Shown here one piece after another: positions 10,594-22,565 of a stretch of 64,000 nt of DNA. The notes beneath the pieces are model-generated. The model was not told the DNA's origin. It saw nothing but the letters and a program-made list of their open reading frames with translations, and searched no databases. Source of the DNA: Sphaerosporella brunnea (taxonomy: Eukaryota > Ascomycota > Pezizomycetes > Pezizales > Pyronemataceae); the NCBI GenBank assembly GCA_008704415.1, contig VXIS01000052.1, positions 1 to 64,000 on the forward strand. The letters run 5' to 3'. Each line of letters opens with the position of its first letter. The first letter of the stretch is position 1. Both the position numbers and the translations under genes were made by a program.

Positions 10594-13208
10594 TGCTTTA
10601 CATGCAGGTATACCTCCTTGCAATTCTCGACACACTTCTTGCTCGAACTCCGTGCGAAAGCATGAGCAGGAATGGAGAGGAGGAAAGAAATCGAATAGCA
10701 GAGAATTACCGTGGCATCGTACAAGCTTTTTTTTTGTTGGATGTGGATCAGCACCCCGGGCCCAGCGCGCGCATTCGCGATCATCCATAGCTACGACTCC
10801 CTACCTGGAAGCCGCGAAGGCGTGCCGATTCTCGATCTTTTAGTTATACGCGTCGAATTCACGATGGCATTTGCTGTTTTTATGCAGGATGTATACATAA
10901 CCTGTGTTTCCACCGGCCTTCACAGGGCAAGATCGTCGTTCTCTCTTCTTCATCTTCCCCGCCGTTTCGGCCACGTCAGAAGTTCTCCCTTACCTCGTCA
11001 TTGCCACTGCCAAAGAGTTGTTGTCGGGTGGCGATATGTTCTCGTAAGGATGGGGGGCTCGATCTTGTCACTTTGTCATGGATTTCAGTGTGCTCAATCA
11101 CCCTTCTTAGCCACTCCTCACCGATAGCCGTGGCCGCGCACGCTGTGATTCATTTTCTCACATCGTTCGGTTCGTTCTCCTAAGTTTCTCGCGGTCACGA
11201 TTCCTTCCTGATTCAATGAAACACGTTGATGAGCCGTTACCGACGTCATCCAGCAATATTATCCGCCATTTTATTGAGAGTGAAACAAGCGCATGCGCAC
11301 CTGTCTAACCCAAAGAGAAGCTTTCCGTAGGATCCGAGGAGGTTCTGTCACGTTTGTTTTCACGCTGCTTGCTGCGCAACATAACGCTGGTGCGCCGCAT
11401 CCCCCACCCTTGCATGTCGGGTGCTCATCCGCCCGCCGGCGCATTGGACTCAATATCTAGGCTAACAGTTTAACGGGGGTTGCGGCGGCAGGCGCACGGG
11501 CACCAACCAACCCAGACCGGCGCACGGATAGCTTGTGTGTGGGCATACCTATCACGCGGGATACTTTTTTCGATGGTTCTTCCAATGCAGCATCGCCACT
11601 GCAGTGATGAATTGTGAGAACTACTCTATTTGGCTTCCTGTTGGGTCTTTGCGTACCAGGTGCGTCAGGCAGCATAGTACCTAGGCAAGGCTATGGAGAG
11701 ACGAACAGTGCTTTTTGCGATATCTAAACTATCCATCCCAAGTCACAGCTCTTCTTGGGGACACGTCCGTTGAAAATCGAAAGGGGGGGTGGGGGCTGGC
11801 ATGCGCATGCATGGGTCCAGAGCCTTGTACAAGAGGGTTAGGGATGTTTATGCACATTCTACCTTTCTTTGCATACCCACCCGCCATCGCTGGGTCGACC
11901 GTTGGCGTGCCTGCTGCTTAGGAGTCCGCTATGTTTGCGAAGCATTATGCCGGCCAGAGCCTTTCCTTCTTGCAATGTATAGCTGTATTCAACTGTTCTC
12001 TATGCTATGTAGGTGCCGCAGAGTAGTTCGGAAAGCCTGAAGTTTGCAGCTATGAAGTCCTGGGCGATCGCCACCGTGAGGAAGCATGGATAAACTGATA
12101 TGTGCATACATAAAATAGGGGCGGGGTAATAATCAAATTCAAAGGCGCCGTGCGCATGGCTTGGATTCCCGCCACTTCCAACACCTTCCTTTGTGAGGAT
12201 ACCCTACGAGGATCATTGGGGGTTTCCCCGGTTTCATGCCACCTTCCCCCGGGTAATTAGCAGCTTGCTAAGGCCGTTCTATGAACCCTCCGTCACTCCT
12301 CCGCATGCAACCTCCAACTGGGGCCACCAGGCTCTCTGCAATTCGAAATTTTTTGGTATTGACCTATGTATACATACATACATAGATACTGCTCGGGAGC
12401 AAGGAAATTAGCAGCCACTAAATATATGCAGAGCTGGCTATGTGAAATTGCTTTGTGTACGCAGTGAAGTATCGGAAACAGGGTTGTGTGCATTCCGCAT
12501 GCACCGTTTGGCCGACGCCCGAAGGAAGGCCCCGAGATGCGTTAACTTAGGATGTGCCTGTATGCACGAGTTCGCCTGACGGCTTGACATACGAGTTGGC
12601 CAGCATGCATTGGACATGTACCAGAGTATATGCATGCCTACGTACACTCACACATACTCGGGGCCGGCATTTAGAACCAGAAAATTTAACTGCAGCGAGT
12701 ACTCGAAGAAGAAATCGTTGCGCTCAATTGGGGGGGGTTTGAAATTCGAATCGTCAGATCGAAAACACTCTCGCCAGATCTGACCCACCCGCATTTTTTA
12801 TTGGTTCTAAATGCTCCGAGTAGCTCGCAGCCGCCGGGTGGCATTCCGCCGCTGGCGTGCTGCCCTGGATCGCAGAAACTCCAAGACAAGGCGTGCAGCA
12901 ATCTTGGGCAGCTTGAGCACGAGAGGGAGGTTGACAGCCTAGAAACCGATCGTGAATTCGAATTTTTGCGGTATTTTGCCGAGAGGGCGCGCGGCGTGTA
13001 CGTGCTGAGGCTGCCTAGTGCAGTCACCATCGATAAGTATCTGCTACATCACATCACTGTATTGCATGCTGTGTTATATTATCGGCTAAGAAAGTAGAAT
13101 CCATACTCGATGTTGTCGGTTAAGAAAAGAAAGTAGTCGAGGTGCCTGGGGATGTGAGGATGTCTGGAACCAGATTGACTATCCGGATCGCAGATAACTA
13201 GGTATGGG
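10594..13208. other. Unassigned region
   Basis: No gene is supported. Open frames of 60-138 codons on both strands do not resemble known families and lack splice signals I can trust. A CATACATACATA-type short repeat occurs near 12,370. Confidence 0.35.
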
Positions 13209-14009
13209 GTGCGCCTGTCCCACCGAGTCCGCCGCTTCGCCGCCCGACTTGCAGCCACACCGGCAGATAACCCGGCGGGCGACCGGATCCGTGCTGCGCT
13301 CAAAACAACGCCCTCCCCCACGCCGACGCCAATCACTACAACCAAGCGCCTGCTAAGATTTGTTGCTGACACAGCCTTCGGCGAGACCACAGAACGCCCA
13401 CTCCCTCCTCTCACCCTAGGAAAACGGCTAGCAGGCACCCTCCCCGGCAACCTCTGCTTGATTGAACGAACTGCTCCAGTCAGCATCAAGCCGAGCGGCC
13501 GCATCATCATAGAACCAGAAGACGTCGCCCTGCAAGACGCAAAGATGTGGCAGCAGGCCACCGACCACGCTATCGCAATGTGGGTAATTCGGGTGTGCCG
13601 TTACACACATGCAAAGAGCACCCGACTTCTTTCCTCCATACAACCAAACAATGCCAAGACCTTTGTCGTTCACGAAGAAGTCGGTATTTTTTCTTCAAAA
13701 CACTCAAAAAGGCTCTAGGGAGGCCTACGATGCCACCCCCAGCTTCACCAAGTTCTAGCAGCAATCGTAGTGGCGTTGCCAGTTGCTGTTTGTTCGGGGA
13801 GCACCCGACTTATAGCTACACCCGAGTACACGGACGGCTCCAGATTGGAGGATGGCAGCTGCGGCTACTCAGCACCCCATCCGGCGACTGGGCGGGCAAG
13901 GCAAAATACCTGGGCAACAACAAAGAGGCGGATGATGCCGAGCTCTTCGGCATCCTAGCCGGCCTCGCTCTGGCCAAGCTCCAACTACCTGCCGGCAAAC
14001 TCGGCCCTA
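13209..14009 (+). pseudogene. LINE fragment: linker and start of RNase H domain
   Basis: The frame from 13,209 contains a TTTKRLLRFVADTAFGE segment, matched at 34,730-34,770 (RRLLRFVADAALG). At 13,830-13,990 come YTDGSRLEDGSCGYSA and GKAKYLGNNKEADDAELFGI, the first half of an RNase H domain with its catalytic Asp and Glu; these match 34,970-35,110. The blocks lie in different frames, so the copy is broken. It stops at about 14,010, where hAT-derived sequence begins. Confidence 0.75.
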
Positions 14010-14391
14010 CTCTCGCTCTGCCTGGCCGCCGAGCCCTCGGCATGATCCTCGCTCTCTCTCCCGCGTCCTCATCCTCGCTATTGAAAGCATCCTTAACCTC
14101 TCTCTGTCCATCGACGGCATCCCTGCTGTTTGCAGAATTATTATTGATACCGTGAAGTTCCCAGTCATCGAGGCTCTTGTGGTTGAGCCAGCGTTTGAGC
14201 AGTAAAACTGCGCTGATGGAATTCCACAGAATGTTCTCGAGAAACCGGCCTTGGGCACGCACTTTTTACCTTGGCCCGCCGACGGGATATCTCCCCCTAC
14301 CTACCTAGCTAGCTATAACAAAAAAGGCTCGAGCAAAAGCTCGGCTCGCCAGGCAAGAGGCTCGAGCCGGCTCGGCTTATGTCCATCACTA
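14010..14391 (-). mobile_element. hAT-derived element fragment with intact terminus
   Basis: The segment matches 22930-23255 almost base for base (CTCGCTCTCTCTCCCGC, GTGAAGTTCCCAGTCATCG, GAATGTTCTCGAGAAACCGG) and ends at 14391 with ...GGCTTATGTCCATCACTA. That is the complement of the terminus TAGTGATGGACA seen at 22566. GAGCC-rich subterminal repeats precede the end. It is truncated on the left by, or recombined with, the LINE fragment. Confidence 0.6.
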
Positions 14392-17300
14392 ACGTGATAT
14401 CGTTACCGCTTTGGCTCTGCTGCCGGCGCAGATGTTTATTTGGGCGTGTATTGAGGCATGCCAATATACTCCATTCTTGATGAGGGATGCTATCCAGAAG
14501 ATGTCATTGTGTATGGGAAACTTTTGGTGGGGGGTTGCTGCTGTCTATTTGTTCAAAATTTGGGGGGGAGGGGGGAGGGGGGAGAGTGAGAGTGAATAGA
14601 TGATACGAGGGGCCATGACATCCGTCGAGAACAGATTAGCCCTTCCAGCGGTTCTACTCAATTGTCCGCGTGCATATCCGGACATCTGCTGTCTGCACAG
14701 ACCTCTCTGTGGTCATAACACTGATGCCGGCGATACAACATCACCTGCCCCACGGCTGCTTGATTTGTCAAGGCGATGAATATGGCCAAATCCGCCGCGA
14801 CAAGCGCTCGGGGCCACCTTCACCTGCGGCAACAAGAACATCGGTATCCCCACCGTCACATGTGCACACCCTCAACATTATCTATGTAGTTAAACCTCAA
14901 TGTGGGCACCATTTCCGGTGAAGCAGCTGTTTATGAGATGCCAGCAATGGAATTGCGAGTTGGTATCTGTTCTAGATCGAGAACTGGTAATCAAATTGGT
15001 TCAAAACAGCCGTAACTGCATCATTCATGATCCCTGTGGTTGCAGCCGCGATAATCGAGCAGTTTGAGATCGGTTGCATGCACCTGCTAGATAGATAGAT
15101 AGAACATATGGAGGGTGTGTGATCGATGATCTGCAACAGGGTATTCAGGGGCAGTGTAGCGGTTGCAGTGTGGTGGTTCAGGGCAGTACATGTATGTACC
15201 TAGATACCTAATGTATTAATTAGTACCTGCCCTCCTGTACGAGAATTTTTGTACTTTGTGAGCGGTGACCCAAGGTTGTGGAAAAGCCCTTCCGTCAGCC
15301 AACTGTGCCTTAGGCGAACAAAGTCTTACCAATCACTTCCAAAGTACACTTTTTTTTTTTTTTCCCTTCCCCTTGCAGAAGTGCTGATGCGATGTTTTTT
15401 CCTCGAGTCTCTGATGATGCACGGTGGTGGGCATGCGAGTTGCCTGATCTGCAGGAACTCCGCCGTCGTGTGGTGATGTTTTCCTCGATGAGGTTTTCGG
15501 GTGTGGCTCCGCGGAAGTAATGCCTGCAGCAGGTGTGGATAAACTGCTGACACCTCAACCTCTTCCGCCGCAGCAAACGCTGAAACCCCTTACAATGTAT
15601 TTATTTTATCGAAAAACCGGCTTTCCCCTGAACGGAATCTATCCGGGGCGGTGCTTCTCTGCTGAAACGCACTTGAAACCCTTCGCCCCCCTCCCCCCCC
15701 TTCCATCAGGCAGACGCAGCAGGCGCAGTTGTGGTTCATGATCATTCGAACAGCCACAACCAGATAGGTCACATGTATTGTAGAATAATATATCTGCAAA
15801 GTGCGCCCGCCGTGCAGGTCTAATTTCCCTCCACCAGCCTGCAACGGCCGCTGTCAGCCAATGCTTCGGATTCAACGGAATTTACCTGTAACAATAATGT
15901 ATATAATACAACACATTACGATTTTGGAGACCGAAAAGGCTCGTCCACTTGCAGTTGTGAGATTGCGTAATGGTTGTTGCTGGGATCGACGAAGGCAGCT
16001 CCGCGCGGGAGCGATAGCTAAAGTAGACAACAAGCCTCGGCAAGCTAGCTCGTATATCAATGGCCAAGGCAGAACGAAAGTGCAAGACGGTATTCGGATC
16101 TTTTTCGTATGCATACGAGCTTTTTTTCGTATACAGTTTCTGTGGCTATGATACGAGTTCCTTGAGGCATTTCGCCTGATTTTACCGTCTGATAAATAGA
16201 CCCCCCCGCAAGTGCACATCGACATGATCCGGATTCGAACACGCAAAAGCCCGAGCGCACGGCGAGCTACATAGCACGACAACGAGTATGTGCTTCGGAT
16301 CATCGAGCCACGAAAATACCATATCGTACGGCCCGCGAAAACCGCCAGCCATGGTCACAACCCCGGAGTATCCGCAAGCCCGAGACAAAAATACGAAACG
16401 GCGGCGATTATGGAGAGGTGCAGCTGGAACAAAAGCGGGCGTCCGAGAAAGGCCGAGTCAGAGAAGGGCAGTGCATGTGGCAGGAAACGGGTTAGGCTTG
16501 GGGGGTTTGATTGGTTAGGTGTCAGCTGTGTTGTCGATGTCTTCAGAAAGTTTGGATATCGATCAGGTCATCATCGCAGCCTTCATCTGGCGGGAGAGTC
16601 TACGATATTAAGCCGGATATATGCCGGTGCTTTCGGTCATATTGTGGTGCAAATTCTGGCGGACAAAAGTTCTGGCCCTTCGTGCGTCACGCAAAGTTGA
16701 CTATGTAACATGGTAAACACGTTGTGATTAGATCAGTGACACTAAGCCTACTATGGTATAGATACATACGGAGACTGTAGAACTCGGTTCCGCTCTCTTG
16801 CAAAATCAATGGTTGTGGAGCTGCACAAGCACTTTCTCCCAAGTTAGGCCCTGTTTCTGCCCCATTGCAAACCATCGATAGCCCTTGACAGCTCTTGATA
16901 AACGAGGCTTACTTTTTGCCGCCTCTTGGAGGTATGTGCTCGTATGGAAAATATTACTGGTTATCGCCAACAAGGCTGCCAGCGCGGCGTGCGCCCTTGA
17001 CTCTTGGGGGAAGATTGTGTTTTCCTCGGGCTGTGTTATCTCCGGGAATCGCGTTTCCATATCAACGGTTACACAGTAGATAAATTTTTCATTGCCTTAG
17101 GCTCAAGTATGCTTGTGCCCCCAGGCAATGATCTAGGCATGCGCATGCATGAATCATAGGATCTTAAAATTAAGCATCCAACGCGCACACACACAAGATA
17201 ATTTTGTGTGCTTACTTGATACCCGTCGCTTACACCCCAGTGGAGGTTCCTGAATGGCGGTTCAGGTGGAATTGCGAACCCGACTGGATCTTTGATTAAT

Positions 17301-19075
17301 CGAAGACGTGAAAAACGGTAACCCAGCCCCGTTCGGAACGGCATGTCAAAGTGCGTATATGCAGGCAGCCGGTGGCTTTTTTGCTGCACGTTTCGGGCGG
17401 GCGCTCGGGCAGTGGTATCGCTCCGTACGTATCGACGGCTCTCTCCATTCATCCCCCATCCACCCTTCATCTAGCGATCCTTGGAGAGCTGAAAGCTGCG
17501 CCCCGTATCGGCTCTTCAAGTAGCTTATTTTTTTTTCTTTCCTCGTTGGGGATGGGGTCGTGATTTGCATGTTCTTTTGTTGTTGCTGTTGCTTTTGTCT
17601 TTTGTGCGGGCGGGTGTGTGCATAGTCAACGGAATCCAGATGTACTTACATGATCAGTGGTTAACTGTTTTGCGATGTGCGCATTTTTTTATTATCTCTT
17701 TTTTACTCTGGCGGCTTCAGGTTGGATGCTTTCTCAGCCTGATATACATACGATGCAGTTTGGTCAACTTGCTTTTTTGATAATGATGGGGTTTGGCTTG
17801 TGCCCACTGGGCATACTGTGTGTTGAAACATGGAATGTCACTCGCGTTGGAGCAGTGGAGCAGTGGACTTGGAGAGGGGGGGGGACACGTGTTGTTCGCT
17901 CGGCACGGAGCCTGGGAACTTCTACCATCCACCCACCGGGAACGTTGACGGCCGTATGTACTATGTATACTCCTCCTCTCCATCGGATATTTCGCTTTCT
18001 ACGGTGCTGGCCTCCCTGGTAGGTAGGTAGGTCGGTGCGGCTTTTGTGCATGGCGTATCTATCTAGGCCCGCAATCGGCTCCGCGAGGATCACACACAAT
18101 GCAACAACTACTCTATCTACTCTAACGCCATAGAAATTTGGAAGTCCAAAAAAAAAAGATTAAAAATAGCACGAGTGACTACGCATGACCCAAATTGACT
18201 GCCCGCGCAGCTAGGTACCGGCTGCCCTAGCCGTTCTTACAGCGGTGAGAAGATTCCCTCCTACTCCAGCTGCTGCTGAAGTCCCAGCTCCAGGGATTGC
18301 CTCCGAGTCTAATCCAGAGTCCTCCACTTGGTGCCCCAATTGCGGCGGCCTCCCTCCTCGTTCGCCTCCTCTTCCAGCCTGATGAGCGCTCTTCCACCTC
18401 TCTTTTCCACTTAGCAATCCACACGGATTGGACAGTGCGTGGCTCGTCAGTCACGCGCTTCGCTTCGCGGCTCTCTCTCCTTTTGGAGTCCTTCTCCTTC
18501 TTTTTTCTGTTTGCCAGTCGTTTTCCCTTTCTTTCCGGCCCATTGCACTTCTAAGCATAAGTTCCGGGGGCGTGCCTAGCATCTAGGAGACTTCCCCGGG
18601 CTGCAGGCCTTGCTCTAGAAAGCACCATCCGGCTCGGCGCTGCTTTTTTTTTTTTTTTTTTTTTTTTTTGGCAGCAAGGGCCTTGTTTCTTTGATGACCG
18701 AAAGCTCTCCACTTCCCTGCTGGAGCGCAAGGGTAGCGAGCTTCCGTTAGAGGGGGATGTTTTTTGTTTGTATTTCTACCGTAGCAACGAGCTTCAGTAC
18801 CTCAGACAAGGACCTCATGAGAGCGGAGAACCATCGGCTCGGTGACTACGGCGACTATGCTCTTCCCGGGGGGTGGGGGTTGTAACGCAGGTCGCGGGCG
18901 TGTACAAGCTACGCCATGCACAATAGCACCGTGCACATTACATCCGCTGTTTTTTTCAGCTTATCGAACAATGCGGTTGTAGTAGAGAGTAGCAAGTGTT
19001 GTTATTGAGCTCAAAAAAAAAGTACAAGGACAAACCACCCTTGGGAAAAACTCCACCAGGCAACTCAACCTTCAA
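14392..19075. other. Unassigned region
   Basis: No supported gene. Landmarks are a TAGA microsatellite (about 15085-15104), T-runs at 15351-15363 and 18643-18669, and a GTAG microsatellite at about 18020-18034. Open frames such as 16288-16700 (plus) and 18211-18454 (minus) were examined. One contains an AT-hook-like GRPRK, but none has a consistent start, length or splice context. Confidence 0.35.
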
Positions 19076-19796
19076 TCATTCCTCCACAATCCCGCCTTTG
19101 CTCAAGGCAACGTACATACAATCAATAAGAATAGAAAAATCCTTCAGCCATCGTTCCTTCTCTTCGTGCATGCGCGGAAAAACTGCAAAAAAACTGTTCC
19201 GTCACCTCGAACGCTTCTCCATTGTAAGATACCATTTGCCAGATGTCGCCGGTCGTAGTGAATCCGTAGACTGTGCCTCCATTGTCGATATCCCTTGCAT
19301 CTTTCATGGCCAGTAGCAGTTGTTTCATCGCTTCTCCAACAGAGGACCTCTTTGCCTCGACGACAAAAACAAACTTATCCTTCGCCACCGAGATGAGGTC
19401 CATCAAGACAAATGCCTCCGTACCGCCTGTCTCAGAGTCCACAGACACAATTTCTTTATCCTCCCTCTGGAACCGCAGCGCGCATCTCGTCTGGCGTTTG
19501 AAGTCAGAGATGATCGGGATGATCGTAGCGTACACCAAATCACTGATGTTCGCTTCCTTAAAGTCTGATCTCGACTCTGAAGGATAACCTTCCACTTCAA
19601 GATAATCCACGATGTTTCGATAAACCTTCTCCTTCGTTTCCTTGACGGCATTCTCATCTGCAATCTTAGACAACATCTTCGCAGCGGGAACGGCGTGTTC
19701 GATGAGTTCTCCTATTCTGAAGCCGAGCCTCGCGTCTGCGTCCGTCTTGGTCATGTTGGAATACGAACGCTTTTTTCGATTCGGATTGTCGACCAT
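19076..19796 (-). CDS. PD-(D/E)XK nuclease-like protein, one frameshift
   Basis: ATG at 19796; the first frame runs 224 codons to 19122. The N-terminus is basic (NRKKRSYSN). A nuclease-like core follows: Asp133 in FVLMDL, then Glu147-Ala-Lys149 in VFVVEAKR, then an amphipathic helix SSVGEAMKQLLLAMKD and a beta-rich VYGFTTTGDIWQMVSY. This D...ExK-plus-helix order is the restriction-endonuclease-like fold, also seen in lineage-expanded fungal proteins, some annotated as Crinkler-type C-termini. After a run of seven T (coding strand; 19187-19193) the plausible conserved tail, with KERWLKDFSI and DCMYVALSKGG, lies in the next frame and ends at 19076. So this is a one-base indel, a sequencing error or a young pseudogene. 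Biological role unknown. Confidence 0.65.
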
Positions 19797-19941
19797 TTTG
19801 TGATTGTGTGATGCTCGCTGGGGGGGGTTGTCGCTCGTTGTTCCGTCAGAGAGGGGAAACCCCCTACCTAAGTAACCTTGTTATGTACACCATTCTAAAC
19901 TATCCAAGCAGAATAGCGAGAAGAACCAGGGCTCGAGCAGC

Positions 19942-20119
19942 AATGATGACGTCAGCTGCCAATAACCAGAACGTTCCACCATCGCCGGCGAGTATTCCAA
20001 GTTTTGGTTCGACAGCGCCACAGACAACTTGGTTGACAAGCGACAATAGCAGCTCTAAAAGTATCTCGCCATCAGATGAACTCATTCGGATGTTTCTAAA
20101 AAAAGTGGCTGCAGCACCG
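19942..20119 (+). CDS. Candidate N-terminal exon cut by repeat array
   Basis: ATG-ATG at 19942-19947 opens a Ser/Pro/Asn-rich frame of about 60 codons that reads sensibly through SISPSDELIRMFLKKVAA and then runs straight into the piggyBac-type repeat array at about 20,120. It is divergent from the nuclease-like gene, with about 145 bases between the two start codons. It may be a host gene truncated by the insertion, or a chance frame. Function unknown. Confidence 0.3.
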
Positions 20120-21757
20120 ATCGAGTGGTGGCGCGCGCGTGACGTGCGCGCGCTCCACGGACATGACTGCTGTACGCTCCACCCGCGTCGCGTCCTACGC
20201 CCCACCACCCCGCACTCTTCACCACCACGCGCTCTTCACCACTCCGCGCTCACCACCACTCCGCGCGACGATGCTACCTTGCCGAGCCCTGAGCCATACG
20301 TGTTCTGAGTATCCGTGTTTCGGGTATGCCTATCCTGCCGCAACTCTGTCAGTTTACATCCGATTGACTTGGGGATTGAAGTGACAGACTACCCACCCTA
20401 TGCTCTACCCGGTCACGCTCTTCACCACCCCGCGCTCTCCACCGCCCCGCCCTACGATGCTACCGTGCCGAGCCCCGCAACTCTGATCTATGTGTTCTGA
20501 GTACCGTAGAGATTCGGTACCAAGGCAATGTGGCTAAGTGACTTTGCCATGAGGCTGAGTGACTTCTCCACAGAGCGCAGTGACTTTGCCACATTGCCTT
20601 GGTACCGAATCTCTACGGTATCTGTGTTTCATGCCTATCCTGCCGCAACTCTGTCAGTTTACATCCGATTGACTTGGGGATTGAAGTGACAGACTACCCA
20701 CCCTATGCTCTACCCGGTCACGCTCTCCACCACCCTGCGCTACGATGCTACCTTGCCGAGCTCTGAGCCATGCGTGTTCTGAGTATCTGTGTTTCGGGTA
20801 TGCCTATCCTAACGCAACCTTTTCAGCTTGCATCCGATTGACTTGGGGATTGAAGCTGCAGATTACCCATCCTCTACGCTCCACACTCCAAACCCCCGAG
20901 CCCGTGTCGCGGCCCACGCCGAGTCCTGCGCCGAGCCTCTATGTTTTGAGTACAATTTTCCAGCCATAACTCTGTCAGTTTTCATCCGATTGACTTGCAG
21001 TTTGAAGCGGCAGACATCTCAACGCTCCACACTTCACGCTCAACGCTCCAAACCCCCCCCCCCCCCCGAACCCCGCATCGCGTACAACGCTGAGTCCTGT
21101 CCAAAGCCTCTATGTTGTGAGTACGCTTTGCCTGTCATACTTTTCCCAGTTTTCATCCGATTGACTTGCGGTTTGAAGAGGCAGATTATTTACCTCATCT
21201 TTTACCCGCTTTGCGACACCACCCACACACTGCGACCCTGCATCTACGCCCGCAAGATGTCCTCTACCCGGTCTACTTCTGAATACTGTGGTGAGAATGA
21301 AGTGTTGGGGGAAAATGTATGCACCGCATAATGATCTCAAGTTGTCTGTGGAAGCTTTCTTTGACGTGATGTTTGTATCATTACGATCTCCAGTCTCCGC
21401 CCTCTCCACCGCCCCACGCTTTCTATATACCATCCTCACGCTTTCTACCATCCTCACGCTCTCCATCAACCCCCGCGCTCTTCACCACCCCGCCCTACGA
21501 TGGCTACCTTGCCGAGCCCCGCAACTCTGATCTATGTGTTCTGAGTATCTGTGTTTCATGTATGCCTATCCTGCCGCAACTCTGTCAGTTTACTCCGATT
21601 GACTTGGGGATTGAAGTGACAGACTACCCACCCTATGCTCTATCTCCACCATCTCCGCACTCTGTGGTTTCCACCACCTTGCGCTCTCCACCACCCTGTG
21701 CTCGCGTTCTGAGCATCCGTATTTCGGGTATGCCTATCCTGCCTCAACTTTGTTAGG
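20120..21757 (+). repeat. Array of piggyBac-associated ~160-bp repeats
   Basis: The marker CCGATTGACTTG recurs near 20,350, 20,665, 20,830, 20,985, 21,160 and 21,595, i.e. every 155-200 bases once the inserted MITE is discounted. Other shared blocks are TGAGTATCTGTGTTTC, GGTATGCCTATCC, GCCGAGTCCTGCGCCGAGCC and CCACGCTC. The same unit, in opposite orientations, flanks the piggyBac transposase remnant at 43.8-44.8 kb. Its left edge (GATCGAGTG ... CATGACTGCTGTAC) resembles 42,832-42,875, suggesting both share the outer end of one element family. No transposase lies here. Confidence 0.7.
20504..20618. mobile_element. 115-bp palindromic MITE (CCGTAGAG family), copy 2
   Basis: Ends are CCGTAGAGATTCGG and its exact complement, with arms of about 50 bases round a short loop. 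It is flanked by TA on both sides (20502-20503, 20619-20620). Neighbouring repeat units read GAGTATCTGTGTTTC without interruption, so the pre-insertion site is known: one TA was duplicated. This is the hallmark of Tc1/mariner-mobilised MITEs. The length equals that of copy 1 at 4312-4426. Confidence 0.85.
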
Positions 21758-22115
21758 AGTGATGGACACGAGCCGGCTCGAGTCGAGCCAAGGGGTGCGT
21801 TCGAGCTGACCCGGCTCGACCGAGTGCCAGTCTCGTGGAGCCTGCAAAGCTCGAGCCAAAGCTCGAGCTACCATACTATTTGTGATGCGTGAGCCGGCCC
21901 GGGTATCAGATTCTGGTTCCGGTTTCGCTATGTACAGATCTAACTTCGCGCGCACCGTGACCCATCCTTCGACGCATCACTCTATATCCGTCAAATCTGA
22001 TCCCGAATCGAAGTCTTCTTCTTGCTGCGCGTCCATCCATCCCCTCAGCCAATGCCTGGCGCTCCACCTCCATGTCTCTGCCACTCTCTGCAGCATCCCC
22101 GGGTGGGGGTAAGGT
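21758..22115 (-). mobile_element. hAT-derived fragment with terminus
   Basis: The fragment starts with GAGTGATGGACACGAGCCGG, a variant of the TAGTGATGGACA terminus, followed by GAGCC/CTCGAG-rich subterminal repeats. On the minus strand the coding-like stretch ends in an acidic tail containing DFDSGSDLTDI, closely matching FDSGSDLSDIY encoded at 22725-22790. Acidic tails are frequent at the C-terminus of fungal hAT transposases. No catalytic core is present. Confidence 0.5.
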
Positions 22116-22226
22116 TTTGATCTATGGCTGGGACTCCTAGTTACTGTGTAATTTGTGACATTCATTCTGGTTACTGTTAAAACAAAAAATCTGGTTACTG
22201 AGCGCATGGACACGTGACAAATACTG

Positions 22227-22565
22227 CCTCTGGGGACGCTCCTGAGCGACCGGAAGCTCGAAACCACGCGTTTCTGGCACACCATACACATCGCCATACC
22301 TATCTTTCGCTACGCCTTCCCCAACTGCCAAGCACTCTTTGCCTTTGACAATGCCTTCAACCACAAAGTTTTCTCCAACAACTACCACAGGCGGGAACTG
22401 CGTGGTAAAGCCAAAGGACTTGAGGTCGTTTTACGAGAATGAAAGCTATGGCCAGAAAGCGGCCGGTGTACCGACGGAGGAAAAATGATCAAAGTATGCC
22501 ATGGGCGGCCCGGCTGCGATCCATCGGTTGTGCACGAGCGCTTATGGCTGGCCAACGGGCAAAAA
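22227..22565 (+). pseudogene. Tc1/mariner-like DDE transposase remnant
   Basis: One plus-strand frame reads IPIFRYAFPNCQALFAFDNA then FNHKVFSNN, and after a deletion KAKGLEVVLRE-stop-KLWPE. This order (helix, C-x-ALFAFDN, then a G-LxxVLxExGLWP block) is typical of the large DDE transposases of fungal Tc1/mariner-type elements, in which the Asp of FDN is catalytic. One in-frame stop and missing segments make it a fossil. It is wedged between two hAT fragments. Confidence 0.5.

Noticed and set aside
20120..21757. Regularly spaced repeats as a possible CRISPR-like array
   Set aside because: Units are ~160 bp, imperfect and shared with piggyBac ends; the genome is a eukaryote's.
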